45,560 nucleotides of DNA from Pollutibacter sp044353505 (GTDB lineage: Bacteria > Bacteroidota > Bacteroidia > Chitinophagales > Chitinophagaceae), in assembly GCA_044353505.1 (NCBI GenBank), contig JBILBU010000017.1, positions 1 to 45,560 on the forward strand, given 5' to 3'. This document shows positions 17,270-25,121 of the stretch, piece by piece. The translations under genes were made by a program, and so were the position numbers. Under the pieces are notes generated by a model. It did not search any database. It had not been told where the DNA came from and saw only the letters and a list, made by a program, of their open reading frames with translations. How positions within the stretch are numbered: position 1 is the first letter of the stretch; each line of letters begins with the position of its first letter.

Positions 17270-17497
17270 CTAATTAGTTGCTACAATAACCGAATCTGCT
17301 TCATTAATTCTCAGGCTTACTTGATAGCCGGCCACCATTACAGATATCGGATCGCCCATTGGGGCAATTTGTTCTACTACAATCTCTTCTCCTGGAAGAA
17401 ACCCCATTTCCATTAACTTCAGGACTAGCTCCTGATCCTCCAATGCAGTAATCACTGCCGCTTCACCAACTTTTAATTCTGAAAGTTTTTTCTCCAT
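17270..17497 (-). CDS. feoA: FeoA-domain protein
   Basis: FeoA is a small SH3-like protein that supports FeoB-dependent Fe(II) uptake. The 75-residue product from ATG 17497 reads MEKKLSELKVGEAAVITAL and contains 'LMEMGFLPGEEIVV' and 'GDPISVMVAGYQVSLRINEA', the typical FeoA strands. A TTG 21 bp upstream is a possible alternative start. feoB is 12 kb away, whereas most bacteria have feoA and feoB adjacent or fused. The 65-bp spacer to ybeY is a divergent promoter region. Confidence 0.92.
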   Translation of the reverse strand: MEKKLSELKVGEAAVITALEDQELVLKLMEMGFLPGEEIVVEQIAPMGDPISVMVAGYQVSLRINEADSVIVATN

Positions 17498-17562
17498 ATC
17501 CGTGATTTGCAACTGCAAAGCTAATCCCCTTAAATGGATTTCTTGTAATTTTATTGCTCGCT

Positions 17563-18003
17563 ATGGTACAAATACAATTGTTTTTTCTTCAGCCCGTTTC
17601 CATGCTTAAGGATCGTAAACGATTGAAATCCTTCTTATTGGAAACCGCTGCAGCAAAGGGGCGTGCCCTGAAATCGCTGAACATTATTTTCTGTGACGAC
17701 GAGCATCTGCTTTCGATTAATCAACAGTTTTTAAAGCATGATTATTATACCGATATCATCACTTTTGACTTGTCGCCCTCCAAGAAAGGTGATATTGAAG
17801 CTGAGCTGTATATCAGCATCGAACGTGTTCGAGACAACGCCTCTTCAATGGAGGTCTCTTTTGTTGTGGAGCTCCACCGTGTAATATTCCATGGCCTTCT
17901 TCACTTATTAGGGCATGGCGACAAGACCAAGAACGACAAGCAGGCGATGCGCTCTCTTGAGGACAAACTGCTTGCCAAGTACTTTGCTCCGAATTTGCGG
18001 TAG
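17563..18003 (+). CDS. ybeY: Endoribonuclease YbeY (16S rRNA maturation)
   Basis: YbeY is a zinc-dependent RNase involved in 16S rRNA 3'-end maturation and ribosome quality control. The 146-residue product has 'NIIFCDDEHLLSINQQFL', 'YYTDIITFDL' and the metal motif 'FHGLLHLLGHGDK' near residue 112. The canonical motif is HGxLHLxGYDH. Here the third ligand position (eleventh in the motif) is Asp, a replacement I believe is common in Bacteroidota. Start ATG 17563 is preferred over TTG 17554. The next 231 bp carry two parS sites and then mnmG. Confidence 0.93.
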   Translation: MVQIQLFFLQPVSMLKDRKRLKSFLLETAAAKGRALKSLNIIFCDDEHLLSINQQFLKHDYYTDIITFDLSPSKKGDIEAELYISIERVRDNASSMEVSFVVELHRVIFHGLLHLLGHGDKTKNDKQAMRSLEDKLLAKYFAPNLR

Positions 18004-18012
18004 CCAATGGCT

Positions 18013-18030
18013 ATGTTCCACGTGGAACAT
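18013..18030. promoter_or_regulatory. parS: parS site 1 (ParB-binding centromere)
   Basis: The 16-mer TGTTCCACGTGGAACA (18014-18029) is a perfect palindrome; the flanking A and T extend it to 18 bp. It matches the bacterial parS consensus, with the form known from Pseudomonas. ParB binds such sites and spreads to build the chromosome-segregation complex. It lies in the ybeY-mnmG spacer, outside coding sequence. Confidence 0.85.
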
Positions 18031-18114
18031 GCCACCGTTTCGATGATTATCGGCCAGAAGGTGCTCCATTCTTTTTTACAGCCCTTTTTTGTAGGGTTTT
18101 TCTCTTGGCTAAAG

Positions 18115-18130
18115 TGTTCCACGTGGAACA
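18115..18130. promoter_or_regulatory. parS: parS site 2 (ParB-binding centromere)
   Basis: A second exact copy of TGTTCCACGTGGAACA lies 101 bp (centre to centre) from the first. The sequence between the two copies is unrelated, so this is not one duplicated block. Two exact 16-mers so close together cannot be chance. ParA and ParB genes are not in the window. Confidence 0.85.
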
Positions 18131-18199
18131 TCTAATGTTTTGATGCCTAATTATACCCGCTGTTTATATTGAGTTGTTCTTTATCCTGTTGGCATGACC

Positions 18200-18230
18200 T
18201 TGTTCTATGTAACTATCTTATTTATCTTCG
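18200..18230 (+). promoter_or_regulatory. Probable mnmG promoter
   Basis: TTG (18200-18202) is followed after 20 bp by TATCTTCG (18223-18230). This is one mismatch from TAnnTTTG with suitable -33/-7 spacing. It lies just before the ATG at 18235, giving an almost leaderless transcript, and about 70 bp downstream of the second parS site. Confidence 0.4.
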
Positions 18231-18234
18231 CAGT

Positions 18235-20103
18235 ATGTTTTCACTTTATGATGTAATAGTAGTTGGTGCCGGTCATGCTGGCTGCGAAGCCGCCGCCGCT
18301 GCCGCTAACATGGGTAGTAAAACTTTGTTGGTGACAATGAACATGAATACCATGGGCCAGATGAGTTGTAATCCTGCCATGGGCGGTATAGCAAAGGGTC
18401 AGATTGTAAGAGAGGTGGATGCCTTGGGGGGATACTCAGGTATTGTGACCGACAAGACGATGATTCAGTTTCGAATGCTCAATCGTTCAAAAGGTCCTGC
18501 GATGTGGAGTCCGAGGGCCCAAAGTGATCGGATGTTGTTCTCGCAGACCTGGCGGGAGATGCTTGAAGGGACGGCCAATCTTGATTTTTACCAAGACATG
18601 GTTAATGGATTGATGATAAAGGATGGTCGGTGTGTGGGGATTGTTACAGCGATGGGCAATGAAATAAGGGCAAAGGCTGTGGTATTGACCAATGGAACTT
18701 TTTTAAACGGCATCATTCATATTGGAGAGAAAAACTTTGGGGGAGGTAGAATGGCCGAACGTGCTGCAACCGGAATCACTGAGCAGTTGGTAGAACTAGG
18801 ATTTGAGAGTGATCGGTTAAAGACCGGAACACCGCCAAGAATTGATGGTCGCAGTCTTGATTATTCTAAAATGGAAGAGCAGAAGGGAGATGACGAGCTT
18901 ACTGGCTTTTCTTATTTGAAGGTTGATAAAATCAAACCAGAACAACAAAGAAGCTGTTGGATTGCCTATACAAACCAAGAGGTACACGATTCTTTGAAAA
19001 CAGGATTTGATAGGAGCCCAATGTTTGCTGGAAGAATCGGCGGTACTGGCCCAAGATATTGTCCGAGTATAGAAGATAAGATTAATCGTTTTGCCGACCG
19101 CGATCGACATCAGCTGTTTGTTGAGCCCGAAGGATGGAATACTGTAGAAATATATTTGAATGGCTTTTCAACTTCATTGCCAGAAAGTGTTCAATATCAA
19201 TCACTTATAAAAATTCCTGGGTTTCAGAATGTGCGCATGTTCAGGCCTGGCTACGCCATTGAATATGACTTTTTTCCACCGCATCAGCTTCATTACTCCT
19301 TGGAAACCAAGCAGTTAGGTGGACTTTTCTTTGCTGGCCAGATCAATGGTACCACGGGTTACGAGGAGGCTGCATGTCAGGGTCTTATGGCTGGGATTAA
19401 TGCCCATAATGCTGCACATGAAAAAGAGCCCTTGGTGTTAAAACGAAGTGAGGCATACATTGGTGTGTTGATAGACGACTTGATTACAAAAGGAACTGAA
19501 GAGCCTTATAGAATGTTTACCTCTAGGGCGGAATTCAGAACTTTGTTGAGGCAAGACAATGCAGACATAAGGCTAACAGCAATGGGATACAATATTGGAC
19601 TAGCATCTCAAGAGCGTTATGAAAATGTGATAGAGAAAAAAACAAATGTTGATGCCATCATAAAAAAATTCAATGAAATATCTGTTGAACCAGATTCAGT
19701 AAATAGTTTTTTTGAATCTGCAGGATCTGCAGCGCTTACACAAAAGCAAAAGCTTTCTCAACTTGTGTTGCGTCCGGGTATTGGTGCAAAAGAAATGATA
19801 GCCCATTCCAGTCAGTTGCAGCAAGCCTTTGGCCAATTCAATGAACTTGAAATTGAGCAAGCAGAAATACAAATGAAGTATGCCGTCTATCTTGAAAAAG
19901 AAAGAGAGATGGTAGATCGGATGGCACAGATGGAAGACCTTGAGATCCCCACCAACTTCGATTTTGCCAAGGTGCATGCCATTGGTACAGAAGCAAAAGA
20001 AAAGCTGAAAAAAATTCAGCCGAGAACACTCGGTCAAGCCTCCCGAATTTCTGGCATTAATCCAAGTGATGTTCAAATCCTTATGGTCTACATGGGAAGA
20101 TAG
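18235..20103 (+). CDS. mnmG: tRNA uridine-5-carboxymethylaminomethyl synthase, FAD subunit
   Basis: MnmG (GidA) works with MnmE to build the cmnm5 group on wobble uridine 34 of tRNAs, using FAD, folate and glycine. The 622-residue product starts MFSLYDVIVVGAGHAGCEAA, with the Rossmann FAD motif. It also has 'MSCNPAMGGIAKGQIVREVD', 'GTPPRIDGRSLDY' and 'TGYEEAACQGLMAGINAHNA'. The C-terminal helical domain ends 'ASRISGINPSDVQILMVY'. Length and motifs are normal. The in-frame extension from 18169 is not conserved and contains the promoter. In many bacteria mnmG lies near the origin and near parS, as here. The product acts on the same wobble base as MnmH. Confidence 0.97.
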   Translation: MFSLYDVIVVGAGHAGCEAAAAAANMGSKTLLVTMNMNTMGQMSCNPAMGGIAKGQIVREVDALGGYSGIVTDKTMIQFRMLNRSKGPAMWSPRAQSDRMLFSQTWREMLEGTANLDFYQDMVNGLMIKDGRCVGIVTAMGNEIRAKAVVLTNGTFLNGIIHIGEKNFGGGRMAERAATGITEQLVELGFESDRLKTGTPPRIDGRSLDYSKMEEQKGDDELTGFSYLKVDKIKPEQQRSCWIAYTNQEVHDSLKTGFDRSPMFAGRIGGTGPRYCPSIEDKINRFADRDRHQLFVEPEGWNTVEIYLNGFSTSLPESVQYQSLIKIPGFQNVRMFRPGYAIEYDFFPPHQLHYSLETKQLGGLFFAGQINGTTGYEEAACQGLMAGINAHNAAHEKEPLVLKRSEAYIGVLIDDLITKGTEEPYRMFTSRAEFRTLLRQDNADIRLTAMGYNIGLASQERYENVIEKKTNVDAIIKKFNEISVEPDSVNSFFESAGSAALTQKQKLSQLVLRPGIGAKEMIAHSSQLQQAFGQFNELEIEQAEIQMKYAVYLEKEREMVDRMAQMEDLEIPTNFDFAKVHAIGTEAKEKLKKIQPRTLGQASRISGINPSDVQILMVYMGR

Positions 20104-20130
20104 TAGTAAATTGATACTCAATTATTAACA

Positions 20131-20766
20131 ATGACTTCAATGACTTCTAAAGAGATGACAACTCTCTTCCCCATATTTGATCCAGCGCTCGCGGGATATC
20201 TTCACGAGAAGGGAGAGAGTAAAATATTTTCTTCAGGCGAAGTGCTGATGCGCCCCGGCCAATTTTTCAAGTACGCTATGCTGATCGTCAGCGGGAAGGT
20301 AAAGCTGTATAGGGAAGGGGATGATGGAGAGGAATTCTTTATGTATTTTTTGGAACCTGGCAGCGCCTGCGCATTGAGTATGATGTGTATGGCCAGAAAT
20401 CAAGCCAGTACAATCATGGCCATTGCAGTAGAAGAAACCGAAGTGATTATGATCCCAATCCAATATATGGATACGCTTATGAGAGAATATCCGTCTTGGT
20501 ATAATTTTGTTATTGAAACATACAGAACCAGGTTTGAGGAATTGCTGGATGTCGTGGATCAGATTGCATTTAAGAATATGGACGAAAGATTGGTGTGGTA
20601 TTTGAAACGGCAGGTTCAGGTGTTGGGCAATGATATCAACCTAACCCATCAGCAGATAGCAACAGACATTAATTCCTCCCGAGAGGTAATATCACGGTTA
20701 TTGAAAAAACTTGAAATCGGCGGTAAGATCACCATGGAGAGAAATATTATTCATTGGAAGGGGTGA
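20131..20766 (+). CDS. Crp/Fnr-family regulator of the sulfur genes
   Basis: The 211-residue protein has an N-terminal cNMP-binding-fold domain (about 20-140), a dimerisation helix and a C-terminal winged helix. The recognition helix reads 'SSREVISRLLKKLE', with Arg184, Glu185 and Arg189 at the places that contact TGTGA in E. coli CRP. The nucleotide-pocket region reads 'GSACALSMMCMARN', without the usual GE...R residues of cAMP binders. Instead it has Cys80 and Cys86, so cAMP is unlikely to be the signal and a thiol-based signal (persulfide or oxidant) is possible. No N-terminal FNR-type cysteine cluster is present. An ideal operator follows the gene, before the transporters it probably controls. 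Confidence 0.88.
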   Translation: MTSMTSKEMTTLFPIFDPALAGYLHEKGESKIFSSGEVLMRPGQFFKYAMLIVSGKVKLYREGDDGEEFFMYFLEPGSACALSMMCMARNQASTIMAIAVEETEVIMIPIQYMDTLMREYPSWYNFVIETYRTRFEELLDVVDQIAFKNMDERLVWYLKRQVQVLGNDINLTHQQIATDINSSREVISRLLKKLEIGGKITMERNIIHWKG

Positions 20767-20784
20767 GAACGAGAGGAGTAGGTG

Positions 20785-20804
20785 CATGTGACATAAATCA
20801 CATG
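20785..20804. promoter_or_regulatory. Crp-type operator
   Basis: The site reads ATGTGA, six bases, TCACAT, with one more pairing base on each side (C20785, G20804). Positions 20787-20802 fit TGTGA-N6-TCACA without a mismatch. It begins 18 bp after the regulator stop and ends 48 bp before the first transporter gene. A weak -7-like CAGCTTTG lies at 20824-20831. The placement suggests control of the three sulfur genes. Confidence 0.75.
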
Positions 20805-20852
20805 GCAGCTAACCAAGATTATGCAGCTTTGTACTAACGAAAATAAAAACTT

Positions 20853-21422
20853 ATGAATTTGATTGAACTTATCAAACAACCATGGCCTTGGTATGTAGCC
20901 GGTCCATTGATCGGATTGATGGTGCCCACATTGCTCATTGTTGGCAATAAGAGCTTAGGAATTTCATCATCCTTACGGCATGTTTGTGCAGCTTGTGTAC
21001 CTGCAAAAATTCCTTTTTTCAGCTATGACTGGAAAAAAGAGATGTGGAATTTGTTTTTTGTATTTGGTATTTTTTTAGGGGGAATAATCACTGTGTTGTA
21101 TTTGAAAAATGAGGCCCCTGTTCTTGTTCATCCTGAGCTTGCAGCTGAACTAGCCTCTTACTCAATAACAGATTACAGTGGCCTTGTTCCAGTTGAGTTA
21201 TTTAATTGGGGGTCACTATTCACTGCAAGAGGTTTTATTTTAATGGTAGTTGGAGGTTTTCTGGTTGGCTTTGGAACTCGTTACGCAGGTGGCTGTACAT
21301 CAGGGCACGCAATTATGGGTCTTTCAACGCTTCAGCTTCCTTCATTGATAGCAACGATCTCATTTATGGTAGGCGGTTTTATCATGGCCAACCTGATTCT
21401 TCCCTTTATCCTTTCACTATAA
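20853..21422 (+). CDS. YeeE/YedE-family sulfur transporter, first half
   Basis: The 189-residue membrane protein has about five hydrophobic segments and the signature 'GFGTRYAGGCTSGHAIMG' near residue 133. This cysteine-bearing motif is conserved in YeeE/YedE (TsuA-like) proteins that import thiosulfate or related sulfane sulfur. An N-terminal 'CAAC' at residues 45-48 may be another thiol site. It starts 48 bp after the Crp-type operator and is followed after 12 bp by a second half-size YeeE gene. Two half-length proteins probably form the unit made by one long YeeE protein in other bacteria. The substrate is inferred. Confidence 0.88.
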   Translation: MNLIELIKQPWPWYVAGPLIGLMVPTLLIVGNKSLGISSSLRHVCAACVPAKIPFFSYDWKKEMWNLFFVFGIFLGGIITVLYLKNEAPVLVHPELAAELASYSITDYSGLVPVELFNWGSLFTARGFILMVVGGFLVGFGTRYAGGCTSGHAIMGLSTLQLPSLIATISFMVGGFIMANLILPFILSL

Positions 21423-21434
21423 TATTTTCCGAAC

Positions 21435-21938
21435 ATGCAGAATACAATAAAAGATACAAATACGGATTTTGAAGTTAGATCCCTTGATGCGATATGTGTG
21501 AATGAAGAAGAAGTAAAAGTTCCAACTTGGTACAACCTCCAATACATGGTATTTGGAATCCTGTTTGGTATCATACTGATTAAATCAGAAGTGGTTTCAT
21601 GGTTTCGTATACAGGAGATGTTCAGGTTGCAGAGTTTTCATATGTTTGGTGTGATAGGCTCAGCGGTAGTGGTTGGCGCGATCTCTGTGTTTTTGATCAA
21701 GAAACTTAAGATTAAAACGATTAGGGGCGAACAAATTGTTTTTGCAGACAAGACCTTTAACAAGGGACAGATCTATGGTGGACTTATGTTTGGCTTTGGT
21801 TGGGCAATGACCGGGGCCTGTCCGGGTCCGCTTTATGCTCAGCTTGGGTATGGGGCAACCGCCATTATTATTACTATTTTCATGTCGATTGTGGGAACTT
21901 GGGTATATGGAAAATTCAGGGATAAGCTTCCTTCATAA
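21435..21938 (+). CDS. YeeE/YedE-family sulfur transporter, second half (DUF6691-type)
   Basis: The 167-residue membrane protein starts with a soluble 30-residue leader, then four hydrophobic segments. The conserved motif 'GFGWAMTGACPGPLYAQLGY' near residue 120 contains the cysteine equivalent to the GGCTSGH cysteine of its partner. This arrangement fits the DUF6691 subgroup, usually encoded next to a YeeE gene. It is 12 bp after its partner and 10 bp before the DsrE-like gene, so the three are one operon. Export or import of sulfane sulfur is inferred from the family. Confidence 0.87.
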   Translation: MQNTIKDTNTDFEVRSLDAICVNEEEVKVPTWYNLQYMVFGILFGIILIKSEVVSWFRIQEMFRLQSFHMFGVIGSAVVVGAISVFLIKKLKIKTIRGEQIVFADKTFNKGQIYGGLMFGFGWAMTGACPGPLYAQLGYGATAIIITIFMSIVGTWVYGKFRDKLPS

Positions 21939-21948
21939 AAATTGACAG

Positions 21949-22362
21949 ATGACTAAATTCAGCGTGACATTCATTTCTTTTATACTTTTTTCTTTATTTA
22001 CCACTGCTCAGGAAATAAAGTATAAAGTAGTTTGGGATTTATCGAGTTCGGATACAACAACGCAAGCTGCTGTATTTCGGCAGATGAATAATGTGAGGGC
22101 TGAAATGCCTGATGTAGAATTGGAAGTTGTTTTTCATGGCAAAGGAATATATACTGTTATGAAAGATTCTATTCAGTTCAGATCAAGAATAAAAATCGCC
22201 AAAGAAATGGGCGTCAGCATGGTCGTTTGCAATAATTCAATGAAACGCTTAAAAATAGATGCAAAAGAACTTGCATCTGAGGTGGTTATTGTTCCCAGCG
22301 CAATGGCTCAATTGATCAAAAAGCAAGCTCAGGGGTGGAGTTATATTAAAGCCTCACATTAA
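21949..22362 (+). CDS. Secreted DsrE-family protein
   Basis: The 137-residue protein has a signal peptide (MTKFSVTFISFILFSLFTTA), so it works in the periplasm. The mature part has the DsrE pattern 'IKYKVVWDLSS', 'ELEVVFHGKGI' and 'GVSMVVCNNSMKRLKID'. Cys94 sits where DsrE/TusD-like sulfur carriers have their persulfide cysteine. It is the last gene of the Crp-controlled sulfur operon and may hand sulfur to or from the YeeE proteins. The convergent sulfatase gene ends 66 bp away; that spacer has no clear hairpin. Confidence 0.82.
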   Translation: MTKFSVTFISFILFSLFTTAQEIKYKVVWDLSSSDTTTQAAVFRQMNNVRAEMPDVELEVVFHGKGIYTVMKDSIQFRSRIKIAKEMGVSMVVCNNSMKRLKIDAKELASEVVIVPSAMAQLIKKQAQGWSYIKASH

Positions 22363-22428
22363 AAAACAGCATCGGATTTTTGTATTTCTTGTCAGTTAAC
22401 AACCCAGCATTGTCCGCATAAAAATATT

Positions 22429-23904
22429 TCATTTTTTCTTTGGATCAATGAATTCCCATTCGAGGATGTGAGGGTGTGTATGTTCTCTATTGGCAATTGA
22501 TTCAATTTCTTTAATTATCATTGGGGATAGGGAGGCTTGGTTGTTTTTCTCAAATCGGTCATTTGACAGGTCATATAATTCCCAGGGTGATTGAGGATTG
22601 TTTCTAATATCTCTTCTTACCCCTTTCCAGTCTCCCATTCGTACCGCAACTTGTCCACCGTTTTCAGGATATTCAAAATATAGAAAAGAATGTTTTTTCT
22701 GCTCATTTTCTTTTCCAAGAAATATGGGTAGTAAAGAAATCCCATCTGTATTAATAATCTTTTTACCGGTTAGCGCAGCCATGGTAGGCATGATATCATA
22801 TTGTACAGAAAGATGATCTGTAACAGTATTTGCTTTAATTTTTCCGGGCCATCTGACGATGAAAGGAACCCTAATCCCTCCTTCATAGACATCCATTTTA
22901 TAGCCTTTGAGTCCGCCTGCACTATTAAAAAATTCGGTGTCTACCCCGCCTGTAAATGTTGCGCCATTATCGCTTGAGAACATAATGATGGTATTATCAT
23001 CCAATCCCAACTGTTTAATCTTCTTCATGATGATGCCAACCTGGTCATCCAGATAAGTAATCATAGCTGCATAAGTGGAGAGCGGGTATTTTGTAGCTGC
23101 GTATCCATTATTACCGAAATAAGGTTCTTCATTAAATTTCCCGATATATTTATTTACGTATTCCTCTGGAGCTTGAAGAGACAAATGGGGCAAGGTATAT
23201 GGCAAATAGAGAAAGAAAGGCGAGTGTTTGTTGTTTTCAATAAAACCCAATGCTTTTTCAGTCATCTTCTTGGGAGCATAGTCATTGCCTTTGAAAAAAT
23301 CAAAATCTTTGTTTGTTGCAGTTTTGGGATCAAGGCCTTGATGAACGTAGATGTAATGATTGTTTAAGGTATCCCAACGGTCATTCTCCCATAAGTGTGT
23401 GGGGTAGTGATTATGTGCTTGTTTCTGATCCAGGTAGCCGTAGTAATAATCAAATCCTTGTTTCAATGGACTTCCCGTTGTTCCGGGGCCACCCAATCCC
23501 CATTTTCCTATTAGCGCAGTAGTGTATCCCCTTTCTTTAAGCATGGCACTTATCGTATAGGTATTTTCGGTAAGGGGCATTTGTCCGCCCTCTTTATCAT
23601 CTTCAAATCCACCGAGTTCATAGTTTCCTCTGATATAGGACTTTCCAGCGTGCTTTCCAGTCATCAACATACAGCGTGAGGGTGCGCATACAGGAGCGCC
23701 GCTATAATGTTGGGTAAACTTCATTCCTTCTCTTGCCAGGCGGTCAATATTTGGTGTTTGAATTTTAGTTTGACCGTAACATCCAAGTTCTCCGTAACCA
23801 AGATCGTCTGCGTAGATATAGATGATATTCGGTTTTTTGTCTTGTGCCGTTAGGGTGTATGATATCAATAAGAGGACTAATACATTGAATATTTTTTTTA
23901 TCAT
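22429..23904 (-). CDS. Secreted sulfatase (type I, formylglycine-dependent)
   Basis: The 491-residue protein has a signal peptide (residues 1-20) and the sulfatase metal-site motif 'YADDLGYGELGCYG'. Cys73 in 'CAPSR' is the C-x-P-S-R cysteine that is converted to formylglycine. 'GKWGLGGPG' near residue 135 and 'SSDNGATFTGG' near residue 310 are further active-site regions. Such enzymes remove sulfate esters from polysaccharides or small molecules. The substrate is not predictable here because no glycoside hydrolase or SusC/D pair is nearby. A formylglycine-generating enzyme must be encoded elsewhere. The ATG overlaps the stop of the upstream aminotransferase gene by four bases (ATGA). Confidence 0.93.
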   Translation of the reverse strand: MIKKIFNVLVLLLISYTLTAQDKKPNIIYIYADDLGYGELGCYGQTKIQTPNIDRLAREGMKFTQHYSGAPVCAPSRCMLMTGKHAGKSYIRGNYELGGFEDDKEGGQMPLTENTYTISAMLKERGYTTALIGKWGLGGPGTTGSPLKQGFDYYYGYLDQKQAHNHYPTHLWENDRWDTLNNHYIYVHQGLDPKTATNKDFDFFKGNDYAPKKMTEKALGFIENNKHSPFFLYLPYTLPHLSLQAPEEYVNKYIGKFNEEPYFGNNGYAATKYPLSTYAAMITYLDDQVGIIMKKIKQLGLDDNTIIMFSSDNGATFTGGVDTEFFNSAGGLKGYKMDVYEGGIRVPFIVRWPGKIKANTVTDHLSVQYDIMPTMAALTGKKIINTDGISLLPIFLGKENEQKKHSFLYFEYPENGGQVAVRMGDWKGVRRDIRNNPQSPWELYDLSNDRFEKNNQASLSPMIIKEIESIANREHTHPHILEWEFIDPKKK

Positions 23905-25061
23905 GATGCTATACTTTTGATGGCACTAAGTTTTTCCGCAGCAGCAATTAGGGTTTCATCTTTTTTTGCGAAACAAAATCTTATTACACGGTCATCGTTG
24001 CCGTGTAAATAAAACGCCGAAACCGGGATAGTGGTAACACCAAATTTTTTTGTCATGAGCACGGAAAAATCCATGGCTGATATTGTTGAAATGTTTTCAT
24101 AGGTAGCACAAATAAAATAACCTCCATAGGAATTTAGCATGGTGAATGCCGAATCCTTCATCAGAGAAACGAATAGATCTCTTTTCTGTTGCATAAAACC
24201 TGAAAGCGAGGTGTATGCATTTTTCTCTTTTAGGTGTTCTGCCAAGGCTACCTGCGTTGGGGCGAAGGCACAAAATGCGTTGAACTGATGAATTTTTCTA
24301 AACGCCGATATCAATTCTTTGGGGGCGATGCAATAGCCTTGTTTCCAGCCAGTGCAGTTGTACACTTTACCAAATGAAAAACAGATAAAACTTCTTGAGA
24401 ATAGTTCTGGGTATTTCAGTACACTTTGATGTTGTTTGCCATCAAAAATCAGGTGTTCATATACTTCATCACTGATTAAAAAAATATTGCTGTCTCGGAG
24501 TATGTTCTGAAGCGAAAGCATATCCTCGTGAGAAAGCACACTGCCGGTTGGGTTGTGTGGCGAGTTGATGATGATGGCCCTGGTTTTTTTGCTTATTGAA
24601 CGTGAAACCAAGTCCCAATCAATTTTATACTCTGGAAACATCAATGGAATTCTAACTGGCACTGCTCCGTTGGCAATGATATTTGGAATATAACTATCGT
24701 AGGCTGGTTCAAAAACAATTACCTCATCACCCGGCTGCAGCAACGTGGTAAAGGCTGTATATATCGCGTAGGTTCCTCCGGGGGTTATGGTGATGCAATC
24801 TTCAGGAGAGATTGAATTGTTGTACAACGAGAGAATTTTATTTGAGATGGATTCACGCAGCGATAAAAGGCCTGCCATTGGGGCGTATTGGTTGTGGCCA
24901 TCTTTTATTGCTTTGGCTGTGAGTTCAGCCAATTGCTGGTCCATTGGAAAATCCGGGAAACCCTGTCCAAGATTAATGGCGTTATGCTCGTTGGCCAAAG
25001 CACTCATGACAGTGAAAATACTTGTGCCGGTAGAAGGGAGTTTGGAGTTTATAGAAATCAT
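23901..25061 (-). CDS. PLP-dependent aminotransferase, methionine-aminotransferase (YbdL) type
   Basis: The 386-residue protein is a class I/II fold-type I aminotransferase. It has 'INLGQGFPDFP' near residue 30, 'NQYAPMAGLLSLRESI', 'INSPHNPTGSVLS' near residue 167 and the PLP lysine in 'SFGKVYNCTGWKQGY' near residue 230. The wording is closest to YbdL/kynurenine-aminotransferase-like enzymes that transaminate methionine and aromatic amino acids. Its stop overlaps the sulfatase start (ATGA), so the two are coupled. A sulfur theme (methionine, sulfate) is tempting but unproven. The 60-bp spacer to manC holds no distinct signal. Confidence 0.9.
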   Translation of the reverse strand: MISINSKLPSTGTSIFTVMSALANEHNAINLGQGFPDFPMDQQLAELTAKAIKDGHNQYAPMAGLLSLRESISNKILSLYNNSISPEDCITITPGGTYAIYTAFTTLLQPGDEVIVFEPAYDSYIPNIIANGAVPVRIPLMFPEYKIDWDLVSRSISKKTRAIIINSPHNPTGSVLSHEDMLSLQNILRDSNIFLISDEVYEHLIFDGKQHQSVLKYPELFSRSFICFSFGKVYNCTGWKQGYCIAPKELISAFRKIHQFNAFCAFAPTQVALAEHLKEKNAYTSLSGFMQQKRDLFVSLMKDSAFTMLNSYGGYFICATYENISTISAMDFSVLMTKKFGVTTIPVSAFYLHGNDDRVIRFCFAKKDETLIAAAEKLSAIKSIAS

Positions 25062-25121
25062 GCAGCTCCTGAGTTTTAAGGGTAAAGCTATTCAATGTTT
25101 TACAGTAAAACCTAAAACTGG

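Noticed and set aside
18169..18234. Longer N terminus for mnmG
   Set aside because: The family begins directly before the FAD motif, and a promoter-like element lies within the extension.
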